The notes beneath the pieces were generated by a model, which saw nothing but the letters and a program-made list of their open reading frames with translations, searched no databases and had not been told where the DNA came from. A stretch of DNA of 15,174 nt from Flavobacterium sp. (lineage in GTDB: Bacteria > Bacteroidota > Bacteroidia > Flavobacteriales > Flavobacteriaceae), in NCBI GenBank assembly GCA_024642295.1, contig JAHEBK010000005.1, positions 1 to 15,174 on the forward strand. The letters run 5' to 3'. This document shows, one piece after another, positions 6,908 to 13,692 of this stretch. Numbering within the stretch: position 1 is the stretch's first letter; the number at the start of each line of letters is the position of its first letter. A program made the translations under genes and the position numbers.

Positions 6908-7831
6908 CTATATTTCTATATCAAACTGTGTCAACGATTTAAACTGTTTTAATCTTGACGCTACTTCTTTCTTATCTAAAGCGACCATTCTGTCCGTTCC
7001 AAATTTTTCTACACAAAAGGAAGCCAAATTAGAACCATAAATAATAGCGTTTTTCATGTTTTCAAATGACACATTTTCACTTTGCGTAATAAAACCCGTA
7101 AATCCACCTGCAAAAGTATCTCCTGCACCTGTTGGATCAAAAACCTCTTCTAGTGGTAATGCAGGAGCAAAAAACACTTCTTTATCATGAAACAATAATG
7201 CTCCATGTTCTCCTTTTTTGATAACCACATATTCAGGTCCCATGGCTTGAATTTTGGCAGCTGCTTTTACTAATGAATATTCACCCGATAACTGTCTCGC
7301 TTCTTCATCATTAATTGTAATAACATCTACTCTTTTAATTACTTCTAATAATTCAGGCAAAGCACAATCCATCCAAAAATTCATGGTGTCTAAAACCACT
7401 AATTTTGGTTTGGTTTCCATTTGATCCAAAACACTGCTTTGTACTAATGGATGTAAGTTCCCTAACATCACTACATCAGCATTTTTATAATCTTGTGGTA
7501 CTTTTGGCTGAAAATCAGCTAATACATTTAACTGGGTATCTAAGGTATCTCTTGAATTTAAGTCGTTATGATAACGACCACTCCAAAAGAATGTTTTTCC
7601 TCCTTTGACCACCTCAAGTCCTGAGATGTCAATATTTCTTTCAATCAATAAATCTAAATATTCTTGTGGAAAATCATCTCCAACTACAGAAACTATGGCA
7701 GACTTTAAGTTAAAAAAAGAAGCAGACAATCCAATGTAAGTTCCTGCACCACCTAAAATTTTATCTGTTTTACCAAAAGGAGTTTCAATTGCGTCGAAAG
7801 CGACTGTTCCAACAATCAATAATTTATTCAT
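6908..7831 (-). CDS. PfkB/ribokinase-family kinase
   Basis: A 307-aa cytoplasmic kinase of the ribokinase superfamily, which transfers phosphate from ATP to a sugar, nucleoside or related alcohol. The N-terminal signature has GGAGTY at 27-32 and VVGDDFP at 49-55. A NDEEA motif at 174-178 fits the Mg-binding N-x-x-E region. The anion-hole and catalytic-base motif DPTGAGD is at 232-238, with D238 the base. Length is normal. The substrate cannot be read from sequence. The location between rnhA and purF, near purN, makes a nucleoside or ribose substrate a reasonable but unproven idea. It has a good promoter (7855-7885) and a terminator 6 nt past its stop, so it can be a single-gene unit with read-through from rnhA. 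Confidence 0.9.
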   Translation of the reverse strand: MNKLLIVGTVAFDAIETPFGKTDKILGGAGTYIGLSASFFNLKSAIVSVVGDDFPQEYLDLLIERNIDISGLEVVKGGKTFFWSGRYHNDLNSRDTLDTQLNVLADFQPKVPQDYKNADVVMLGNLHPLVQSSVLDQMETKPKLVVLDTMNFWMDCALPELLEVIKRVDVITINDEEARQLSGEYSLVKAAAKIQAMGPEYVVIKKGEHGALLFHDKEVFFAPALPLEEVFDPTGAGDTFAGGFTGFITQSENVSFENMKNAIIYGSNLASFCVEKFGTDRMVALDKKEVASRLKQFKSLTQFDIEI

Positions 7832-7854
7832 TTTATGAGTTTCGAATTAAAGTG

Positions 7855-7885
7855 CAAAGATAGTTTATAAGTTTGATAGTTGCAA
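7855..7885 (-). promoter_or_regulatory. Bacteroidota promoter of the PfkB kinase gene
   Basis: On the minus strand TTG (7883-7885), then 20 nt, then TATCTTTG (7855-7862) match the Bacteroidota TTG / TAnnTTTG arrangement. The -7 ends 23 nt before the start codon, leaving a leader of about 20 nt. With the acpP promoter, this is one of the two best promoter matches in the window. Confidence 0.7.
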
Positions 7886-7896
7886 AGGTTCAAACT
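7870..7896. promoter_or_regulatory. Inverted repeat over the kinase -33 element
   Basis: AGTTTGA (7870-7876) and TCAAACT (7890-7896) are perfect 7-bp inverted arms separated by 13 nt. The -33 TTG of the kinase promoter (7883-7885) lies between them. This geometry suits a repressor operator, possibly responding to the kinase substrate. Confidence 0.4.
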
Positions 7897-7906
7897 CGCA
7901 AAATTA

Positions 7907-8386
7907 TCATAAAAGTTTACCCTCTTCTTTTTCATAAAAAGCATCGATAGAAAGAGTACTACCCTCCGAAGCCATCACCGCTAATTGATCACATCTTTCG
8001 TTCTGAGGATGATTATTATGACCTTTAATCCATTTAAAATCAACTTGATGTTTCCGATAACTAATTAAAAAGCGTTTCCATAAATCTGGATTTTTTTTTC
8101 CTGAAAAACCTTTTTTCTCCCATCCAAAAACCCATTTTTTCATTACAGAATCCACCACATATTTAGAATCTGAAACAACCAATACTTTTGTATCGGGATT
8201 TTTAAGTTTTTCCAATCCTACTATTACAGCAAGCAACTCCATTCTATTATTGGTAGTATATCGAAAACCTTCAAAAAATTCTTTCTTATAAGGAGTACCC
8301 ACTTTTTCCATAACAAGTCCATAGCCTCCTCTTCCTGGATTTCCTTTTGCTGCGCCATCAGTATAGATATGGACATCGTAACTCAT
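7907..8386 (-). CDS. rnhA: Ribonuclease HI
   Basis: A 159-aa endonuclease that cuts the RNA strand of RNA-DNA hybrids, clearing R-loops and Okazaki primers. The four carboxylates are present: D10 (YTDGA), E50 (NNRMEL), D73 (VSDSKYV) and D133 (NERCDQLA), with the assisting H123 in KGHNNH. The basic handle region is visible around 84-104 (KKWVFGWEKKGF). Length fits the single-domain bacterial enzyme. It follows purN by 36 nt with no terminator between, so the two are probably co-transcribed. A promoter for the next gene lies in the 75 nt after it. Confidence 0.96.
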   Translation of the reverse strand: MSYDVHIYTDGAAKGNPGRGGYGLVMEKVGTPYKKEFFEGFRYTTNNRMELLAVIVGLEKLKNPDTKVLVVSDSKYVVDSVMKKWVFGWEKKGFSGKKNPDLWKRFLISYRKHQVDFKWIKGHNNHPQNERCDQLAVMASEGSTLSIDAFYEKEEGKLL

Positions 8387-8422
8387 TTGAAAAATTATAT
8401 AGTTGAAATTAAGATTAGCTCT

Positions 8423-8986
8423 CTAAGATTCTAACAACTCAGCAATTACTTCAGGAAAATACTTATGCTCTAATTCATGAATTTTAGAAGCCACCTCTTC
8501 TGATGTTTCAGTTCCAGAAAGCACAAAACTCTTTTGAAAAATCACCCCACCTTCATCATAATGTTCATTTACATAATGTATTGTGATTCCTGTTTCCGCT
8601 TCATTATTTTCAACCACTGCATTATGAACATGCATCCCATACATCCCTTTCCCGCCATATTTGGGCAACAATGCTGGATGAATATTTATCACTTTATTAG
8701 GATAATCTGCAATAATAGTTTCAGGGAATTTTAATAAGAACCCTGCCAAAACAATTAAATCAGGTTGAATAGAATTTATTTTTTGTAAGAATTCATTTTC
8801 AAACAATTGCGTTTTAGAAAAAACTTCTGCTTCTATACCATATTTTTTTACTCGTTCAATTACACCTGCTTTTGGGTTATTTGTAAAAACCCCAACAACT
8901 GTAACTTTATCACCAGAAGTGAAATATTTTATAATATTTTCTGCATTAGTCCCCGATCCTGAAGCAAAAATCGCAATTTTTTTCAT
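8423..8986 (-). CDS. purN: Phosphoribosylglycinamide formyltransferase (GART)
   Basis: A 187-aa enzyme that transfers the formyl group of N10-formyltetrahydrofolate to GAR, the third step of purine synthesis. It has the phosphate-binding GSGTN at 10-14, the catalytic N101 and H103 in NIHPALLP, the folate-side region GMHVHNAV near 117-124, and the catalytic D144 in EHYDEGG. It is shorter than the E. coli protein (212 aa) but keeps all key residues. It is divergent from acpP across 177 nt. The minus strand upstream has only a T-rich stretch ending in TTTG, with no clean TAnnTTTG. Confidence 0.96.
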   Translation of the reverse strand: MKKIAIFASGSGTNAENIIKYFTSGDKVTVVGVFTNNPKAGVIERVKKYGIEAEVFSKTQLFENEFLQKINSIQPDLIVLAGFLLKFPETIIADYPNKVINIHPALLPKYGGKGMYGMHVHNAVVENNEAETGITIHYVNEHYDEGGVIFQKSFVLSGTETSEEVASKIHELEHKYFPEVIAELLES

Positions 8987-9104
8987 TATTATTAGAATTA
9001 TATTTAACGCAAAAAAAGGAATAAAAAATGAAAATAAATAACTTAATAGAAGCTTTATTTCAATTTATTTTTTAAATTAGTTGACACATTTATTAACTAA
9101 TTGA

Positions 9105-9133
9105 TTGTTTTAAAATAAAGTTTTTTATTTTTG
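9105..9133 (+). promoter_or_regulatory. Bacteroidota promoter of acpP
   Basis: TTG (9105-9107), an 18-nt spacer and TATTTTTG (9126-9133) match the Bacteroidota promoter pattern. A second TTG at 9101-9103 gives a 22-nt spacer. Transcription would start about 25 nt before the acpP start codon. An AT-rich stretch lies upstream, as expected of a highly expressed gene. Confidence 0.7.
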
Positions 9134-9163
9134 CGGTCAAATTAAATTCTAAAATTAAAGATT

Positions 9164-9400
9164 ATGTCAGACATTGCATCAAGAGTAAAAGCGATTATCG
9201 TAGACAAATTAGGCGTTGACGAAAACGAAGTTGTAACAGAAGCAAGCTTCACTAATGATTTAGGAGCTGACTCATTAGACACCGTTGAGCTTATTATGGA
9301 ATTCGAAAAAGAATTTGACATTCAAATTCCAGACGATCAAGCAGAGAACATTGCTACTGTTGGTCAAGCTATTTCTTACATCGAAGAAGCTAAAAAATAA
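9164..9400 (+). CDS. acpP: Acyl carrier protein
   Basis: A 78-aa acidic carrier protein that holds growing acyl chains on a 4'-phosphopantetheine arm during fatty-acid synthesis. The attachment residue is S37 in the GADSLDTVE motif, at the start of helix II. Size and composition (rich in Glu and Asp, few basic residues) are typical. It is first in the run acpP, fabF, rnc, IPExxxVDY gene, pyk. It has its own promoter, and a hairpin with T run follows 9 nt after the stop, which should produce an abundant short acpP mRNA and a smaller read-through amount of fabF. Confidence 0.98.
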   Translation: MSDIASRVKAIIVDKLGVDENEVVTEASFTNDLGADSLDTVELIMEFEKEFDIQIPDDQAENIATVGQAISYIEEAKK

Positions 9401-9409
9401 TAAAACATG

Positions 9410-9442
9410 CACCCGTTTACACTATTGTATTCGGGTGTTTTT
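9410..9442 (+). terminator. Terminator/attenuator after acpP
   Basis: CACCCG (9410-9415) pairs with CGGGTG (9432-9437), with an inner TACA/TGTA stem (9418-9421 with 9426-9429) beyond a small internal loop, followed by TTTTT. It begins 9 nt after the acpP stop and probably uncouples acpP from fabF levels. Confidence 0.75.
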
Positions 9443-9502
9443 ATTATTTTAAAGAATGAAATCAAGATTGAAATTCAATCAAAACGATATATAAAATGTA
9501 AT

Positions 9503-9547
9503 ACCCACTGCTTTTTTGTACCATTACAAAAACAAAGAGTGGGTTTT
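9503..9547 (+). terminator. Second hairpin between acpP and fabF
   Basis: ACCCACT (9503-9509) pairs with AGTGGGT (9538-9544), and inside it TTTTTGTA (9513-9520) pairs with TACAAAAA (9525-9532) around a CCAT loop. TTTT follows the stem. It ends 30 nt before the fabF start. It may be a second attenuator or an mRNA-processing and stability element. No clear -7 element is seen between it and fabF. Confidence 0.6.
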
Positions 9548-9577
9548 ATTTGTTTAAAGTAACAAAATAGACAAGTT

Positions 9578-10831
9578 ATGGAATTAAGGCGAGTTGTTGT
9601 AACAGGTTTAGGTGCTCTTACTCCTATTGGAAATACTGTTGAGGAATACTGGAATGGGTTAATTAGTGGTACTAGTGGAGCTGCTCCCATCACCTATTTT
9701 GACGCTTCAAAATTCAAAACTCAATTTGCATGTGAACTAAAAAACTTTAATGTAGAAGATTTTTTAGACCGAAAGGAAGCCAGAAAAATGGATCGTTATG
9801 CTCAATACGCTATGGTCTCATCTACTGAGGCTATGGAAGACGCTAATTTTGATTTAGATAAAATAGATAAAGATCGCGCTGGAGTAATCTGGGGATCTGG
9901 AATTGGAGGTTTAGAAACTTTTCAAATAGAAGTTTTAAACTTTGCTGCTGGTGATGGCACACCAAAATTCAACCCTTTCTTTATTCCAAAAATGATTGGT
10001 GATATTGCTTGTGGTCACATTTCTATTAAGTATGGCTTTAGAGGGCCAAACTTTGGAACTGTTTCTGCATGCGCTTCTTCTACAAATGCTATTATCGATG
10101 CCTTCAACTACATTCGTTTAGGACATGCAGATATCATGGTAACGGGTGGTTCTGAAGCTGCTGTAACCATTGCAGGTATGGGTGGATTTAATGCACTACA
10201 TGCTTTATCAACTAGAAATGATGATCCAAAAACCGCTTCCCGACCTATGGACAAAGACAGAGATGGATTTGTTTTAGGTGAAGGTGCTGGTGCTTTAATA
10301 TTAGAAGAATATGAACATGCAATAGCTCGTGGTGCTAAAATATACTGCGAAGTAGGTGGTGGTGGTATGTCTGCAGACGCACACCACATTACTGCTCCAC
10401 ACCCAGAAGGAATTGGTGCTAGAAATGTGATGTTGAACTGTTTAAGAGACGCTGGGTTAAAACCTACAGATGTTGACGGTGTAAATATGCACGGAACTTC
10501 AACTCCTCTTGGAGATTTAGCCGAATCAAAAGCTATCCTACAAGTATTTGGAGATCATGCCTATACCATGAACTTGAATTCTACAAAATCAATGACTGGT
10601 CACTTATTGGGTGCAGCTGGAGCTATTGAAACAATTTCGACAATTCTTTCTATGAAACATGGAATTGTACCTCCAACAATCAATCATATTACAGATGATG
10701 AGAGTATTGATCCAAAATTAAACTTCACTTTTAATACTCCTCAAAAAAGAGAAATGAAAGTTGTAATGAGTAACACTTTTGGTTTTGGTGGTCACAATGC
10801 TTGTGTATTGATGAAAAAATTAGAATTGTAA
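9578..10831 (+). CDS. fabF: Beta-ketoacyl-ACP synthase II
   Basis: A 417-aa condensing enzyme that extends acyl-ACP with malonyl-ACP in the elongation cycle of fatty-acid synthesis. It shows the thiolase fold with the complete Cys-His-His set: C165 in VSACASSTN, H305 in NMHGTSTP and H342 in MTGHLLGAAG, plus the conserved K337. A glycine-rich end, FGFGGHNA, closes the active site. Length is normal. Placement directly after acpP is the classical arrangement. The only terminator after it lies inside the beginning of rnc, whose start codon is 8 nt after the fabF stop. Confidence 0.97.
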   Translation: MELRRVVVTGLGALTPIGNTVEEYWNGLISGTSGAAPITYFDASKFKTQFACELKNFNVEDFLDRKEARKMDRYAQYAMVSSTEAMEDANFDLDKIDKDRAGVIWGSGIGGLETFQIEVLNFAAGDGTPKFNPFFIPKMIGDIACGHISIKYGFRGPNFGTVSACASSTNAIIDAFNYIRLGHADIMVTGGSEAAVTIAGMGGFNALHALSTRNDDPKTASRPMDKDRDGFVLGEGAGALILEEYEHAIARGAKIYCEVGGGGMSADAHHITAPHPEGIGARNVMLNCLRDAGLKPTDVDGVNMHGTSTPLGDLAESKAILQVFGDHAYTMNLNSTKSMTGHLLGAAGAIETISTILSMKHGIVPPTINHITDDESIDPKLNFTFNTPQKREMKVVMSNTFGFGGHNACVLMKKLEL

Positions 10832-10839
10832 TTATATCT

Positions 10840-11580
10840 ATGCGTATTTTAAAAAAAATATTTTCAAAATCCCGTTCTCAAGAAGACGGGATTTTTTTTG
10901 ATGCTATAGAAAAAATACTAGGCTTCAAGCCAATCAAAATTGACCATTATAAAAAAGCTTTTACCCACCGATCTGTAAACAAATTAAGCGGAGATGGCAA
11001 TCCTATTAATTACGAACGTTTAGAATTCTTAGGTGACGCAATGTTAAGCTCTGTAATTGCAGCTCATTTATTTAATGAAGCCCCTCTTGGAGATGAAGGC
11101 TACTTAACCAAAATGCGCTCTAAAATTGTTAGTAGAGAACATCTTAACGAACTTGGAAAAGATTTGAACCTAATCAAATTTGTCGAAAGCAAGGTACCCG
11201 TACAGCATTTTGGGGAGAACATCCATGGAAATATTTTTGAATCATTAATTGGAGCCATTTACCTTGACAGAGGATATATATACTGTGAGAAATTCATTCA
11301 AAAAAGAGTAATCATTCCATATGTTGATATTTCTCGATTAGAAGGTAAAGTAATTAGTTATAAAAGTTTGGTTATCGAATGGTGTCAGAAAGAAAAGAAA
11401 ATATTTCACTACGACATTTTCGAAGATAATGGTATTGACGGACAACGTCTTTTTGGTGTAAAATTAAGCATTGACGAAAAAGTTATTGCAAAGGCAAGAG
11501 CTACCTCTAAAAAGAAGGCTGAAGAAAAAGCATCACAGCGTGCCTATTTTGCATTTCAATCACAAATGGATAAAAAGTAG
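10840..11580 (+). CDS. rnc: Ribonuclease III
   Basis: A 246-aa double-strand-specific endoribonuclease that processes rRNA precursors and structured mRNAs. The catalytic domain has the signature ERLEFLGDA (59-67) with E62 and D66. The second metal motif reads GNIFESLIGAIYLD (130-143): E134 is kept, but Asn131 stands where E. coli has Asp114. A dsRNA-binding domain covers about 174-240. I chose the ATG at 10840 (8 nt after fabF) over an upstream in-frame TTG at 10801 that lies inside fabF. The first 20 codons contain a perfect terminator-like hairpin with eight T (10866-10899), which may limit expression. The short N-terminal extension before the catalytic domain appears to be genuine coding sequence. 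Confidence 0.95.
   Translation: MRILKKIFSKSRSQEDGIFFDAIEKILGFKPIKIDHYKKAFTHRSVNKLSGDGNPINYERLEFLGDAMLSSVIAAHLFNEAPLGDEGYLTKMRSKIVSREHLNELGKDLNLIKFVESKVPVQHFGENIHGNIFESLIGAIYLDRGYIYCEKFIQKRVIIPYVDISRLEGKVISYKSLVIEWCQKEKKIFHYDIFEDNGIDGQRLFGVKLSIDEKVIAKARATSKKKAEEKASQRAYFAFQSQMDKK
10866..10899 (+). terminator. Intrinsic terminator inside the rnc coding start
   Basis: AAAATCCCGT (10866-10875) pairs perfectly with ACGGGATTTT (10886-10895) around a 10-nt loop, and the T run continues to 10899 (eight T in all). It starts 34 nt after the fabF stop, the usual place for a fabF terminator, yet it lies within codons 9-20 of rnc. It probably acts as the fabF terminator and as an attenuator of rnc. Confidence 0.8.
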
Positions 11581-11693
11581 GAAAAACAAACCAAAACTAC
11601 AACGTTTGCGTTTGGAATTTAACTAAATCATTACAATATCAGTACTTATACTTAGATAGAAATGCTATATTTACATCTTGATTTAGAAGTAAT

Positions 11694-12182
11694 ATGGCTA
11701 TTCACAAATTAGAAATTGGCGAATTTGACGAAATAGATTATTATCTAATTGCGATACATACGTCGTTAGAAGATTATCGGATAGCCTATTTCATCAATCA
11801 AAAATTGCCCATAAATTTAGGCAAAAGCAAAGACGAAGTTCATATTCAGATTAAAGACGGAGAAACACAATTTTCCAGATTTTATTTTTATGATGCTGAG
11901 AATGCTGTTTCGTGGAATTTGATACAAAACAAGAATGAGGTTTTTCAACAAAAACGATTAAACACTCAAGATTTGTTTTCAGAAACACCATTAGAAATAG
12001 CAACAAAGGTTTATTTGCTGCCTGAATTTAAAAAAGCAGATTATTTTTTAAAAATAGAAAATACAGCAGACATGATAAATGTGTCTGAAATAAAACAAAT
12101 ATTAAATACAATTGAAGACATAACTACGGCCTATACTGTAGATACGAATCAAATAAAATCAAAAAACAATTTAATTTTCTAA
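11694..12182 (+). CDS. IPExxxVDY family protein, function unknown
   Basis: A 162-aa protein of the IPExxxVDY family, named for a conserved motif seen here as LPEFKKADY (109-117). The family is known mainly from Bacteroidota and has no assigned biochemical role. The sequence shows no signal peptide and no membrane segment, so it is probably cytoplasmic, with a mixed alpha/beta look. The stop is 5 nt before the pyk start, so the two are almost surely co-transcribed. It is separated from rnc by 113 nt that contain a near-consensus TATATTTA (11666-11673) 20 nt before its ATG, a possible promoter for the pair. The family call is strong because both motif and position fit. Confidence 0.85.
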   Translation: MAIHKLEIGEFDEIDYYLIAIHTSLEDYRIAYFINQKLPINLGKSKDEVHIQIKDGETQFSRFYFYDAENAVSWNLIQNKNEVFQQKRLNTQDLFSETPLEIATKVYLLPEFKKADYFLKIENTADMINVSEIKQILNTIEDITTAYTVDTNQIKSKNNLIF

Positions 12183-12187
12183 CAACA

Positions 12188-13618
12188 ATGAGTACAAACA
12201 AAAAAACCAAAATTGTAGCTACCCTAGGACCGGCGTGTAGTACAAAAGAAATCATCAAAGACATGATTGATGCTGGGGTAAATGTCTTCAGAATTAATTT
12301 TTCTCATGCAGATTATGAAGGTGTAAAGGAAAAAATCAATTTTATCAGAAGTCTTAATGAAGAGTTTGGTTATTCAACAGCAATTTTAGCAGATTTACAA
12401 GGACCTAAACTTCGTGTAGGAGTAATGGAAGATGGAGTTGTCGTTAATGATGGTGATCTAATTACTTTTACTACAGCTGAAGATATTATTGGTACAGCAG
12501 ATAAAGTATTCATGAAATACCAAAATTTCCCCAACGATGTTAATCCTGGGGAAAGAATCTTATTAGATGATGGTAAACTTATTTTTGAAATTGTTTCGAC
12601 AGATAAGAAAACTGAAGTAGTTGCTAAAGTTGTTCAAGGTGGTGAATTGAAATCTAAAAAAGGGGTAAACCTTCCTAATACAAAAATTTCTCTTCCTGCA
12701 TTAACAGAAAAAGATATCGCTGATGCCATTTTTGCTATTGGACAAAAAGTAGATTGGATTGCACTTTCATTTGTTAAAACGCCACAAGATTTAAAAGACT
12801 TACAAGAATTAATAGCGGAAAATTCAGAAGTTAAAATTCCAATCGTAGCCAAAATCGAGATGCCAGAAGCTCTTGAAAACATGGACAAGATTGTAGCTTA
12901 CTGTGACGCTTTAATGGTTGCTCGTGGTGACCTAGGTGTTGAACTTCCTGCACATGAAGTGCCTTTGGTTCAAAAAGACTTAATCCGTAGAGCTAAAATG
13001 GCTCGTATCCCTGTCATCGTTGCTACGCAAATGATGGAAACAATGATCACTAGCTTAACGCCAACAAGAGCCGAAGTAAATGACGTTGCTAACTCTGTAA
13101 TGGATGGCGCTGATGCAGTAATGCTTTCTGGAGAAACAGCAGCAGGTAACTACCCTGTTCAAGTTATCCAAAAAATGACTCAAATTCTTGAAGCAGTAGA
13201 AAACTCTCCACTAATTCAAGTTCCACAAAACACCCCACAAATTAGAACAAAACGTTTTATTACTAAAACTGTTTGTCGTCAAGCTGCTATTATTGCAAAC
13301 ACTATGGGTGCTAAAGCAATTTGTACGATGACAAACAGCGGTTATACTGCTTTCCAAGTATCTGCCTGGAGACCTAACTCTCATATTTTAGTTTTTACCC
13401 CTAATAAAAGAATCCTTACGCAACTAAGTTTGTTATGGGGAGTAAGAACTTTTTACTACGATCAAGACGTAAGTACGGATGATACGGTAACAGATGTTAA
13501 TAGAATTGTAAAAGCATCAGGACTTGTTGAAAAAGGAGATTTCCTTATCAACCTAGCTGCAATGCCTATCAAAGAAAAAGGAATGGTAAACACCCTAAGA
13601 ATTTCAGAAATAGACTAA
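12188..13618 (+). CDS. pyk: Pyruvate kinase
   Basis: A 476-aa glycolytic enzyme that converts phosphoenolpyruvate and ADP to pyruvate and ATP. The N-terminus KIVATLGPA (8-16) and RINFSH (35-40) belong to the barrel. ADLQGPKLRVG follows at 68-78. The catalytic lysine is K222 in AKIEMPEA, with E224, and the metal/PEP signature MVARGDLGVELP lies at 243-254. Next come the ATQMMETM (279-286) and VMLSGETAAG (311-320) blocks. The C-terminal allosteric domain has normal length, and the extra PEP-utilising-like domain of some Bacillus enzymes is absent. It follows the IPExxxVDY gene by 5 nt and ends in a strong terminator. Confidence 0.98.
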   Translation: MSTNKKTKIVATLGPACSTKEIIKDMIDAGVNVFRINFSHADYEGVKEKINFIRSLNEEFGYSTAILADLQGPKLRVGVMEDGVVVNDGDLITFTTAEDIIGTADKVFMKYQNFPNDVNPGERILLDDGKLIFEIVSTDKKTEVVAKVVQGGELKSKKGVNLPNTKISLPALTEKDIADAIFAIGQKVDWIALSFVKTPQDLKDLQELIAENSEVKIPIVAKIEMPEALENMDKIVAYCDALMVARGDLGVELPAHEVPLVQKDLIRRAKMARIPVIVATQMMETMITSLTPTRAEVNDVANSVMDGADAVMLSGETAAGNYPVQVIQKMTQILEAVENSPLIQVPQNTPQIRTKRFITKTVCRQAAIIANTMGAKAICTMTNSGYTAFQVSAWRPNSHILVFTPNKRILTQLSLLWGVRTFYYDQDVSTDDTVTDVNRIVKASGLVEKGDFLINLAAMPIKEKGMVNTLRISEID

Positions 13619-13637
13619 ACTTATTTAGCTAAAACAT

Positions 13638-13674
13638 AAAATCCGTCTTGTTTAATTACATGACGGATTTTTTT
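13638..13674 (+). terminator. Terminator between pyk and the PL6 gene
   Basis: AAAATCCGTC (13638-13647) pairs perfectly with GACGGATTTT (13662-13671), followed by T to 13674. It starts 20 nt after the pyk stop. On the minus strand the stem is followed by TTTTATGTTTT, so it can also serve the convergent lyase gene, whose stop lies 19 nt from the T run. Confidence 0.88.
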
Positions 13675-13692
13675 ATTGCTCTAAATTTCAAA

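Noticed and set aside
8534..8734. Open frame of 66 codons opposite purN
   Set aside because: The hydrophobic, Ile/Met/His-rich translation is what the complement of purN gives; no independent signal.
4888..8986. One four-gene purine operon purN-rnhA-kinase-purF
   Set aside because: The kinase has its own promoter at 7855-7885 and a strong terminator at 6876-6901, so at least two or three separate transcripts are more likely.
10108..10389. Antisense open frame of 93 codons inside fabF
   Set aside because: It is a shadow of a strongly conserved gene, proline- and serine-rich without domain features, and has no promoter or leader of its own.
10801..10839. Upstream in-frame TTG start for rnc
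   Set aside because: It lies inside the end of fabF and adds 13 residues with no family resemblance; the ATG at 10840 gives a normal RNase III N-terminus.
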